The position numbers and the translations under genes were made by a program. Shown here piece by piece: positions 35,701 through 47,700 of a DNA stretch of 64,000 nucleotides (within the stretch, counting starts at the first letter, position 1; every line of letters starts with the position of its first letter). The notes below the pieces were generated by a model. The model was not told the origin of the DNA, ran no database searches, and saw only the letters and a list, made by a program, of their open reading frames with translations. The DNA lies in the NCBI RefSeq assembly GCF_000276665.1, contig NW_004955402.1, positions 572,251 through 636,250 of the forward strand, in the 5' to 3' direction. The stretch comes from Chinchilla lanigera (taxonomy: Eukaryota; Chordata; Mammalia; Rodentia; Chinchillidae).

Positions 35701-38700
35701 CCTTGGAGCCAGCCAAGTATGGACTGAAACCTCCACAGACTGTGAGCTAAATAAACCTTTCCTTCCTTAATTTTGGGTGTCAGGTATTTTGTCTCAGCAA
35801 TGAGAGAAAAGTAACCAAGACAGTCACTTAAAGTCCTAATACGCAGCACAGTTTGCTTAAATCCAGCATAATACTCACCTGTCCAGAAAGCTGGAACCTC
35901 AACGTGTGCTTCAAGTGAGGCTCCTTAACAGGGTGGCACTCGATATCCCAAAACTGGGCATAATCCCCTTGATCTCTCGGCAGGAATGTGATGGAGACCT
36001 GCAGACACAGCCAGAAGAGCCCTTTGGCCCAGACTTCGACGCGACACTGAGCACCGGACTCCCAGCTGGGAGTCCGCTTCAGACCCCCAAGCGCTTCCAT
36101 ACCAGCTAGTCATCCCACCAGGTGAAAAAAGAACTTGAACACTTTCTAGGGCACTTAGTGCTATACCAGATCCCAGACACAGGTACTACTGTTTGAGGTT
36201 TACAGAACACACCCCTCAGAATGCACAGCAAGTGCTCTTTGGAGGAAATATGTTTGCCAAGTACCAGAGGCGCCAGGCACAGGGCCGTGAGGAGGGTCCT
36301 GGGCAGAAACAATCCTCTGTCCCAGCCCAGTCAGCGTGCCTGCCGCCCACTGCAGTGCCCACTGCGACTCCCCTAACCGCACAGCAGGGGCTCATAGGCG
36401 CCCACATGTACAAAGCCTCTATGAGTCACCAGCCTCAGCTTTGCCAGTGTGGGCATACTGGGCATCAGGCTGAGGAGCGACAGTCACGGGCCCGAGTGCA
36501 GGCAGGCACATGTGAGGGGCCTCCTTTCTGCCCATGCAGAACCTAGAAACAACAACCACAGCAAGCTCAAGAGCCCGGTGCAGAAGGGCCAAGAAAGCAC
36601 GCCTCACACGCCGAATCCAACGCTGCTCGCCGGCCCTGCTTATCTTCCCCGCGGCCTGTGCTCCGCCCAGTGCCTGTCCTCCGCCATCTGACAGCCAGGT
36701 GTGCCCCAGGACCTGCATGGCTGTGGAACCCTGCCTGGCACTTCTCCTGGGTCCTCCTGCAGCTGCACCTGACCAGCTGCTGCTCCAGAGGAAGACTCGG
36801 ACTCCCGACTGCTGTTCCACACAGCCATCCTGTGGGCCTCTGCCTGTTCACAAAGCTGCAGCCATGACCACAAACCAGCCTGAGGTGCTGCTGGCCCCGA
36901 GGCCCAGGGCCAGGAGGAGCAGCCCGCCTCCCACCTCAGCTCGGCCCCGAGTGACATGCGCCCCTGCCTGTTCTGCGTGTCACACACCAACAGGGTCAGT
37001 GTGTGGTCTTCTACGCCTGGCTTCCTCCTCATTGCGTGCCATTTTCAAGGCTCCCTCACACAGATGTTTCCCCCTTTTCTGGCCACTAAGAAATGCTGCT
37101 AGCAGCACTTGTGCCTGAGTTTTTGCTGGAACACCTGTTTTGGCTCTTTAAAAATACATATGCAGACACAGTTGCTGGGTCAGGCAGCAGTTCTACCTTT
37201 AGCTTCCTGAGGAGCCGTACACTGCCGATCACAGTGGCTGACCATGCTGCAGGCCCACGTGGCACATGGAGCTCACGGGGGCTCCTCGCTCCCCACATCC
37301 CCAGCAAGCCTGACCTTCTGTTCTCTTTAATCACAGCCAGCTTAGCCGGTGCGAAATGATGGCCCACTTCTGGATCTGCCTACATTCTGCTAACGCTTAG
37401 GACTGCTCAGCATCTGAAGTTCATTGGCCACTTGTACATCTTTGGAGAAATGTCTACTTAAAGTTTTTGCTTTTGTGGCAGGCATTACTGGGGATGGAAC
37501 CATGCTAGACAAGCACTCTACCACTGAGCTACATCCCAAGCCCTTCCCACCCTCCTTTCATTTAAATTTTGAAATAGGGTCTAAGGTGCCCAGGTTGCCT
37601 GGAACTTGGGATCTTTTTACCTCGGCCTTTTAAGTAGCTAAGATTACAGGTATGCACTATCATGTCAAGTTGCTCATATTAAAAACTAGATCAGCCAGAT
37701 GTAGTGGCACATGACTATAATCTCAGCATTCAGGAGGATTATCATGAGTTCGAGGCCAGTCTGGATTACAGTAAGATTTATTTAAAACCAAAAAAAAAAA
37801 AAACTGGATTGTTTACTGAGTTATAAAAGTTCATTACAAAAAGTATTACTGTATTCTAGAAGTGAGTCATTTGTCAAATATGTAATTTGCAAATATTTTT
37901 CCCACTCTGTGGGTAGTCTTTTTACTTTGATGGTGTTATATTTGCTTTCGTAGTTTTTGCTTTATTGTATTGGTGTCACATCTAAGAAATCAACGCATAA
38001 CCTATTTCTCTATAAGTTTTATGTTTTTTGCTCTTACATTTTGGGTCTATTTTGAGTTAATCTTTTTACATGATGATAGCTAAGGACCCAATCTAATTCT
38101 TTTATCTCTGGATATCCAGTTTTTCTAGCACCATTTGCTGAAAAACACTTTCTCCACTAAACTATTTTAGCGCCCTTATCAAGAGTATCAAGGGCTGGGG
38201 ATGCAGCACAGTGGTAGGGTGCTTGCCTAGCATGCATAAGGCCCTGAGTTCAATCCCCAGTACCAAAAAAAAAAAAAAAAGGATTATCAAGTGAGCACAG
38301 ATATGAGGGTTTATTCTGGACTCCCGATTGTCTTCCATACACGTTTGGAGCTCTGTGTGTCTGCTCTACATCAATCCACCCTGGTTTGGTTTTCCCCAGC
38401 ACTGGGGATTAAGCCCCAGGGGTGCTCCACCACAAACCTATGCCCCAGCCATTTTACTTGGAGCTGGGGTCTAAGAAGCAGCCCAGGTTAGCCTCAGACC
38501 TGCAGCCCTCTGGCCTCAACTACTGCCCTGCAATGTAAGCCTTTCAATTCTGTTGTTTGTCAAGGTTGTTTTGTTTCCTTTGGGTTCCGTGCATATTCAT
38601 ATCATCATTCATATTCATATCTCAACTTCAAAAACAAATAAAATAAAAACACATTTTTTTAAAGTCCATCTGGGGTTGGACTGGGATTATAATGGATCTG

Positions 38701-41700
38701 TGCCAATTCAGGGAGCGGCACTGTGCTAACGATGCTCGCTCGTCCCACCCACCCACGCAGGCTGGCTCTCCTGCTGCATACTCTCCTGCAACCCCTCCCC
38801 TGTGCTGAGCTTTTCCATTCTGTTCTGCTTTGCTTCTGCTGTGGTTCGGGAAAAGGAGCAAGTGACACTTGCACAACTGTGTCTCTACAGCACTGAGGAG
38901 CTCTGGCAGCCTTGCACAGACCAGGGAAGTACAATACAGTTTGTGGCCACTACCAAGGCTTCTCCAGGACTCTTGGTGATTATGACTTTACAGTTCGACT
39001 CTAGGACTCATTAGAAGTCCAAAAGTCGGCATAAATCACGTTGTTTTTCAAGGTTGTTTTGTTTCCTTTGGGCCAATATCACGTAAATGCGATAGTTCCC
39101 ACGACTGCCTGCAAGCAGAACGAAAAGTAAGTTAATGAGGTCAAGTGGATGCCAGGGCCACCAGGAGATCCTGAAGGGTCTGTGCCAGGTCCAGAATGAA
39201 TGAGGATTTCAGAGGTGCGTCGCAGCAGGAGACTCCATTGCCTGTGAAGTTACTCTGGCACTGCTGCCATGAACGCGGCGCTGTTGGGGCACTGCTAGGT
39301 TTTCTGGCCATGGCTGGCAGGGGAAACTGTCATCTAGCCTGGCAAAGTGTGCTGCAGCTCTGGGAGCTGCAGCTGTGCACTGACAGGTTCCTCATAGCAA
39401 GAGCTTCCCTCCTGCAGCCGCACAGTGCCGCTCGCACCTGGGAGGCTGGCTCCACCACAGGCAGAATGGCTCTGAGACCAGGGCCAGTCCAGGGCCAGCC
39501 TGCTGAGCCGGGGCCCCTGAGCACCCCGCCAAGGAGCACCACGCTCCTCCCACGTGGTGACGGCCGGAGCTCACCTTTTGGGTTCCGTGGCTTCCCAGTG
39601 TACCGGAAATAGGAGCGCACCTGAATGCCGTGTAGGTCGCTCGAAAGACATCTCCGCTGTCATCGACTCCCTGCAAGGCAGTCATTCACACAACTGCAGA
39701 CGGGAAGGCCGGGGGGCCTGTCCCAGGGGCACTACCCCTTCCGGGGCGTCTGGCACCCTCTGTGGCCGTCACCCCACACAGAGGCCGTGTGGCAGTTGAT
39801 GCCTCTTGGCCACAGCAAGTGTCACCACACTGCTCACAATGTCAGACGCCTGTCCTGCCCTTGAGCCCCCAGGCTAGGATGTGACTTCACATCCTGGGAG
39901 GCAGTGGCTGGCTTTTCCTCCAGGCGGCCCCATGACTGTCTTTCATGTACATTTTGTTAGTATTGCAGCTCAAGGCTACTAATTAACTACCACACAAAAC
40001 ACATGGCAGGGAAGGCCTGGTATTCTAAACACCGCAGTGTTGAGTGGCCAACTTGGGGTACAGGGGGCCCCCCTCCTGTCTCAGGCGTACTCTGAGCATG
40101 GGAGGAGCCAGCCGTGTGTACTCACAGAGCTGAGTATCAAAGCTCCTCTTCACCTTCAAAACAGCTATTTCAGATAACAGCCAGGAATAGATGGCACAGT
40201 CAAATAAAGCAGACGTGATTTTCACATGAATCCTCCCGTGTGACTCTGAGAGCCACCTAGGGAGGACTGGGTCCTAGTCGTCCCCTCAAGGAAGCTCGGG
40301 CGAGGCGCTGGTGGGGTGCACAGCTGGCACGTTGGCCTTGCTCTCCCACAAGCCTGAGGGTACAATGGACACGTGTGGCTGGTAGGACTGACCTTGACAT
40401 ACGGTGGGGCAAAGGACGACAGGTGCCACCTCACATCCGTGGGTCCGGGATTCTCTAGCTCCAGACAGCTCTCTGCAAGAAGCACATGGACAGCTCCCTA
40501 GACAGCCCTCGGTGACAGCCCCAGGATGCCCCAGAGGTCCCTACTGAGGTCCAACAGGAATTACAGGGTTTGCTAGGGCATCAGGTCAGACAGCCCTTTT
40601 GGACTTTAAGCGCTGAAGCGGGTGCCATCCCAGGCACATCTCATCCAGGACACTCCCACCCAGGGCCACGCAGATGCCACAGGGCAGGAGGTGAGCTCGC
40701 CTGCCCACAGGGCATCACTGGGTTGCCACTAGCAGGGAGAAGACAGAGGGGAGCACACAGAGCAGCGTTCAGGCGAGGCAGGAGGACACGCACTGAGGAG
40801 GCATCATTCAGAGCCCCACTCTGCTGCCAGGTGCCAGCAATGACCTGCAAGGTCTCGGAGGGGTGAAGGGGGACTGCGTGGGGCGTGCAGAGGGCGAGCA
40901 AGCCAGGGACAGAGTGACGGCCAGAAGCATCGAGCTGGGCTGCCAGAATGAGGGGAAGGCCCAGGAGAGGCCCAGAGAGGGAAATTGAGGCCAGAGACAG
41001 CACCAGCACAGGGCGAGGAGCTGACAGCTGGCTGGCAGCGATGGGGAGCCTGGGAGGGGAGGCAGGAGGATGCCGGGGCTCATGAGGAGCACAAGCAACA
41101 GAGCACCTGCGGGGACAGCCCCAGGCCACAGCCTCTCCACACCACTGAGCAGAGGCACAGCCACGGCGGCCACACTACAGGAGGCCCCATGGGCAGCCAT
41201 GAAGCCTCTGCAGGGCCTCAGCGCGAGCCTGCCACCACTCTCCCTCTCCTCCCTCATCTGCTGATTTCCAACTTAGTAACCCTGGTCAGGGCAGGTGGGT
41301 GGGTAGGGGGCAGGCTCAACAGTGATTCAGTGTCCAGGTTTCACATTTCAAGATTTAGCTCCCAGGAGCCAGTGTGGTGGTGCATGCCTATAATCCCAGG
41401 ACTCAGGAGGCTGAGGCAGGAGGATCACTGCGAGTTTGAGGCCAGCCTGTGCTACAAAGTGAGCTCAAGGCCAGCTTGGACTACATGGCAAGACCCTGTC
41501 TCAAAAAGACAAATCAAAGATTAAGCTCCCAAATCCAGCCCTTCTTGGAAACCACTTGCCAATGACCTCTGGATTTTCTGCTGATGCAGGGGGTTGTCCT
41601 TACCTGACTTAGGTGGACCAGCACAGGATGCCGGGGTTGGGGGGGTGGACGGTTTCCCAGCACCAGGAAGGCCCTGGGTGTGTCCTCAGCACCCCCTGAG

Positions 41701-44700
41701 CAGGTGAGCTGAAGGTGAGGTGCACGGGAGCCCGGACCCTGAAGCACACACACTACCTGAGGTCTCTCCGGGGGCCGTTGCAGGGAAGGTCACGGTCTTG
41801 CTCCGTATCTGCACTTGCGTGGAAGGGGGCTTTGTGGCCAGCTTCATCAAATGACTCACAGGAGGCCCAGATGCCGGGACAAGACTTCCAAGTATGCCAG
41901 AGGTCAAACGAGATAAAAGTGCTTCCTGGGTCAAATTTTCTCGAATTTGAACCTTCACAATTTTCTGAAAAAAGCCAAGTTAAATGGATAAGGCACAAAT
42001 AGAGTGACTATTTTATTTTATTTTATTTTATTTATTTATTTATTTTGTCTTTTTGAGACAGGGTCTTGCTATGCAGTTCAGGCTGGCCTTGAGCTCACTT
42101 TGTAGCGCAGGCTGGTCTCGAACTTGCAACAATCCTCCTGCCTCAGCCTCCCAAGTGCTGGGACTACAGGCATGTGCCACCATGCCCGGCTCAGAGTGAC
42201 TATTTTAAAAGAAGCCTAATTTTAAAAAAGAAATAGCAAATAAATAATACTGAATTTAGAAAATAAAGTTTGTGCAGATCTCAAGAAAAGTTAGTCTTTG
42301 ACTCTATTTCCTCTCCTCTTACAATCTGCCCTTCTTACAAGGAAATTCTGCAAATCAGCAGTGGCTTCCAGGCCCACTATCCACACCCCGCCCTAAGGGA
42401 GTCCCGGCGTCCAAGGGCAGAAGTCTGGCTCAGCACACTAATCAGACCCCCACGGCTGGCACGCAGGGCACAGACCTCAGCTGAGGCTGCAGCTCAAGAG
42501 GCACACACAGGGAACAACAGCTGCAAGTACCTTCTCTCCGTCGTCCCCGTGCACGTAGATGGAACCGCTCCACGGTAATGTCAGCTGCTTTGTGGATAAG
42601 GAGGGGTTAGGACTCACCAGAATCTGTTGCTTACTCCTTAAGAAAAGAAAAATGAAAACCATGAATATCCTATACTTTTGGAGCAGATGGACGAGAAAGA
42701 CAAGAAAAAGCTACACACACCATTCCACCAATGACAGCCACTTCTGCGGCCGGGAAGGGGACAGAACCAGGCCAGTGCGTACCCCGGCTCCATCTTGCCC
42801 CAAGCCCACGGCCAGCTGAGGAGAAGGCAGGGACCCAGAAGCCCAAGGGCAGAGTGAGCCAAAACAAAACATGCATAAAAACAGCACGAAAGCAACCTGA
42901 GATACAGCTGCCTGGAGCCCTGAGTCACGTGTACGAAGAGAGCGGGACTTGGACGGGGGCAGGGAGGTGGAATGCAAAGAGAAGGGTTTCTTCATTACTC
43001 AGTCCTGGTCTCCAAGACCATGGGTACCAAGGAAGAGTGGGAATGTGGTCATGTGACCAGATTTGTGACTCTTAAGAAATCACCAGTTATAGCTCAGTAA
43101 AGGCAGGGTGGGATTATTTCCCAGCCACAGGCAAGCACGCGGGCTGCGCAGTGTGAGTGGGGAGCCTGTCCTGCCACACACCCCTGTCCACTGCTGCACA
43201 CAGTGGCTCTCTCGGTGCAGGGCAGTGGGCACTGCAGCTCAGCACTGCTCTCCTGGAGCACCGGGCCACACCTCAGCTCAGTCAGGCAGACGCTCCAAAA
43301 ACAACACTCCCCAAGTAAAGCTTCATGCTGTCTGGCAAAGCTGCATTTCCCAGTCACGAAACAACACGCAGGAAGAGCTCCGTGCTGAGAGAGTCCTCAT
43401 GGTGCTGCGGCTGCCTCCAGGCTACAGCTCGCTGCCACCTAGGTCGTGTGCAGGTGGCTGGCCCTGACGCTGCTCTGCAGAGAACTGCATGAATAAACAA
43501 CAGCCAGGGCTTGGCTCAGACACAACGAAGTCAGGAAACTGAAGGACAAATGTCCTCCAGAACACCAGCAGCACACAGTCCAAACCGAGGAGATGGAAGA
43601 CAGAACCACTGGGCTTCAGAGACCTCGCCACCTCGGCACACGCCCCGTCTCGCTCCTGGCCACAGGCACTGGGGGCAGTGGCCACGTCAGAAGACCTGTG
43701 ATGTCCTCGTTCCCAGGCACCAGATGTGTCCCGAGCATCTTGGGGTCAGTGCCCCGCAGTGTATAACCTCCACCCCGGTGCAGGGGTCTGGAGCTCACTG
43801 CCACTCCACTTTCTTTTTTGCGGGGAACTGGGAATTGAACTCCTGACCTCACACTTGCAAGGTAGGCACTGTGCCACTGAACTATATCCCCAGCTCAGCC
43901 ACTCCACTTCCACCGAACAATCACCCATTCACTCATCCATTCATTCTAGTCTGCAGCATGAGAGATTTGAGGCACATGCTCTCTCACTGAGCAGCACCCC
44001 AGCCCCTGAGCAAACTGAAGTGACGCAGAGGTCACCAGGTAAGCGCCCAAGGGACCTCAGAACTTAGGAGACTACTCACTCTGGCGTGATGAACCCATGC
44101 TCCGGGGTGACTGTCAGACAGTGTGCTGGCCAGTACAGCTCAAATTTCAGGGTCCGGACAGAGTTATTCACAATCTGGAAATGCCCAGTTTTGGCCATAT
44201 CACCTACTGTGTGTCGGAAGAATAAATGTCACTTCTACTTGGTAACAGTGAAAAAGACATCAGTAACAAAAAAAACCCAAACCCTTAATAAGTCACTAGT
44301 ACACCGGCTTAATTTGCTCTTTTTCTCAACTGCTCAACTTTAAATTCAGTTCAACAAGTGTTAGACGCTACAAAGAAGCCGGCCGGTGATGACATGAGAG
44401 AACAGAAAGCTAAGGCTGTTGCTGCTAGGTGTGAACTTGGGCACACGTGTGTGCTCTGGCCAGCCGAGCCCGAGCTAGAGAGTACAAGGCAAGTGGCCCG
44501 TGTGGCCGGCGGGTGCTGGGAGGCCCCGTCCAAGGTGCACCCAGCCTGTGGCACAGCCTGCTGAGTGCAGGCTGAGTGCACAGACTCGGGCACCAGAGCA
44601 GGCTCCAGCCGCATCACTCTGAGATACTCACAGGCCAAAGGGGCCAGCAGGATCAAGTGCTCAGGCCGCAAGGTCCAGATCTCTGCAGAGGCTGGGGCAG

Positions 44701-47700
44701 TCTGGGGCAGGTGGGCAGCCCGGGAGGGAAAGGGGGAGCCCTGAGGACCTCTGACGGGGAGGACATCCAGAGAAACATTGCCGCTGTGCCGTCCAGACAG
44801 CCCCGAGTCACTGGGAAGACAGTTACAATTGCATCAGCAGAGAGAGAAGCTAAATATGATGAAAAGCCACTGTTTCGTGTGCTTCGGATTAATTCTTCAT
44901 AAGCCTAAATACAGTAAGACAAACTAAAAGGGCGCCACAAGTCCTGCAGTTTTTGGTGAGTAGAAACCCTCCACTCTTTGTGTTTTACAAGGCCAGGGTG
45001 CATGCTTACTGCTATGAGCACGCAAGGCCCTGGGCTCAATGCATGACCCTGAAAGGAAGAAAAGTGAAGGACACAGGGCGCAGAGCATAATAAACTTTAA
45101 TAAGAGAGTGGGGCCATCTCCTTTTTTTTTGGCCTGCTTTCTGCCTCTAAAGTTGCTGAGAAGATTTACAATAAAAGAGTCCAACGTTAGAAGAAAAACG
45201 AAGTTTACAATGTGTGTGTCAGTGCCGCACACTGACCGCACATGCACTGAAGCGGGAGTCTCCCGCACAGAGCGCTACAGCGGGAAACGCTCTCGCAGCC
45301 TAGCTCAGGAGGTTCTTGCATGTTTTCTAATAAGCCTTAGATTAGAAAAGATTGTAATTCAAATGAATTTTGCTGCACAGCTGTAGTCCTGGCACTGTGG
45401 GATGCTGAAGCAGGAAGACCCTGTGTTAGAGCCCAGCCTGAGCAACTTAGGGACTTAGTGACTCTGCCCAAAATTGTACGAAGGCTGGAGTTGTAGCTTG
45501 GCGTGAAGGCCCTGGGTGCAACCCCAGTACTGTTAAATAAGGAATAAATAAAAATAAAAGTGCTTGTAATCCCCAAAGCACATAGCACACTGGAGTCTAA
45601 CCCAGTGCCCCACCTCTCCCGCCATGTGGAGGACTCCAGCTCAGCTCACCACAGCCAACATCTGCAAAGAGAGAGTCCTGCCTCTCCCTCCTGCCCCTGC
45701 CCTTGGCCCTGCTTGAAGGTCACAGTCCTGGCTGCGTCACTGAGGCACTAGCCCACATCCCAATACTGGCCAGAGCTGCTACTTGGCTTCCTGTCCTCTG
45801 AGACCAGCCCTCCCGAGGCCGGTGACTCTCCAGACACTGGGGCACACACACTCTACTGTCTGCGTCCTCTCTTGGCTACAGTCAGCGGCATGCTCGGTGG
45901 GGACACTGGGCTCAGGACGCTCCTCAAATCTCATATGACAGGGACAACAGGCCAGGACACCTGAGTTTGGGGGAGGACAGTTATTGCAGAAGCGGTGTGC
46001 TGCAGGGGCCAGGGTGCACTCATACACTGTAAATGGGAGCAGCCGCACCAATGTGTCCTTTTCCTAGCTCTGCCCACCATGACAGCCTAGAAAGCAACGA
46101 GACCACACACAGGAGCCCAGCAGCACTGGCCCAATTCCCAAGGCCATCAGAGCTGGGCAGGGAGGTTCTCAGGAGCCCAGAGCACCCATCTGGCATGCAG
46201 GGAGTAAGTGGGCTCCCAGAGAAGGTTACAGAGCCCAGGACAGGGCCAAGGGGCCAGATGGCAGCTGAGGGCATTCTCTTATAAGTGAACAGGTACACGG
46301 GGCAGGGAGGAAAACCTCTCACAGGGAAAAGCCAGGATGGAACTAAACTCACCACCTGGCAACTTGGAAACAGTGTGTCTCGGGCGACAATGACCAGTGG
46401 GTGCCAAGGTCCACCGAGCTCCGAGTGTCCCTGAGGCTCGTGTGCTGGAAGCCAGCAGTGTCCAGCAATGGCGGAGGTACAACCCATGGAAGGCGACTGG
46501 GCCACGGCAGCCTAACCCCACCAGTGGGAATGAGCGGACAGCCCACACTCTGGTGGCACTGCTGGAAATGAGGGCACTGAGGTGGTGGGGGCAAATGGAC
46601 AAAGCCAGCGAGGCCTGGGCTGCTGCCTTCTGCCCTAGAGCTGGCAGCTCTGGTCCAGTGCACCCCTGCCAGGAAGCTCTCACAACGCAGACCCCAGGGA
46701 TGGCAATGGCCACCAGGATGAAACCTCTGGAGCCCTGAGATGGAATAACCTTCCCTTCCTGCCTCAGCAGCTCCCGAGAAAGGCTGACAGATGACTCAGC
46801 ATCTCCAAGCATCTGCCCAGGGACACTCACGAGGCACTCCAGCGAGGAAGCGTGGCCATGTGCTCGTGGCCATGTGCTGAGCTACCAGACCGGCAGGGCA
46901 ATCAGCCCTGACTACCACCTGACAGTGGACACTGAAAACACAAAAGCTTCTCTTCGATGTTCCACCAAAAGCGTGAAGCCAAAATCTGCACACTGAAGTG
47001 GAGGGATGTTTTACAAAGTGCCTGGACTTAAAAAATCAACATCACTGGTATGAAAAGGGTTAGCAGCTGGCTTGCAACCTGCTTCCTTACCAAGGATTAT
47101 GCAAGAAAAGAGACACCTTCCCACTAGCGTCCTCATCTACAGGATGTCTGCAACAGGGCATCTGGCCTGTCCAGAACCATGTGTGGTGAAGAAAGCTGAA
47201 CTTTTTGAGTCTGTGGGGCAGCGATGCTGAAGAATTCCTGCAGGAGTCACTCCAAGAACAGTCCCCTTCCAGGCGAGCCACACTCCGCACGCACAGATTT
47301 AAGAACTGCACACAGGAAGCTGCAGGCAGCCCTGCTTCCCCCAAACGGGCCTCTGAAGCTGAGAGAAGGACGAGGTCTCTGACTGTGTGGGTCAGAGCCT
47401 GTTACCGGCTCCTGAAAGGCATGGAAGGACTGCAACTGCTTCACTCCAGACTGAAGGGCGGCCGATAGAGTGGTGACCGCAGATTCAGACCAGACCGCTG
47501 CTCTATGGCTCGACTAAGGAGCACAGATGGGACAGCTGGTGGACACACTGTGAACCTGTGGGAGGGGGTGACACTGCGCCACCCGTGTTCAACACTTTTC
47601 CATGGGTCCCTGTGAGCCTGTAGGGTCCCTCTGAGCAAATTAGGGCATCTTGGTCATCAGCCCGTAGCTAACTCTAACTTGGAGTGGGGCCAGAGAAAAG

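Larger units (their letters stand above)
37850..38720 (-). mobile_element. L1 fragment, interrupted by two SINEs
   Basis: Antisense L1 landmarks in order: CCCACTCTGTGGGTAGTC, ATTTTGAGTTAATC, CCAGTTTTTCTAGCACCATTTGC, TTTGTCAAGGTTGTTTTG and GACTGGGATTATAATGGATC. It is interrupted by an ID element at 38,191-38,280 and a B1-dID element at about 38,388-38,520. It lies in the 3.6-kb intron between exons T and U. Confidence 0.7.

Noticed and set aside
36534..37118. 194-codon open frame within CEP192 intron
   Set aside because: It is in the antisense direction within the intron between exons T and U, proline/alanine/serine-rich from GC content, with no homologue recognised.
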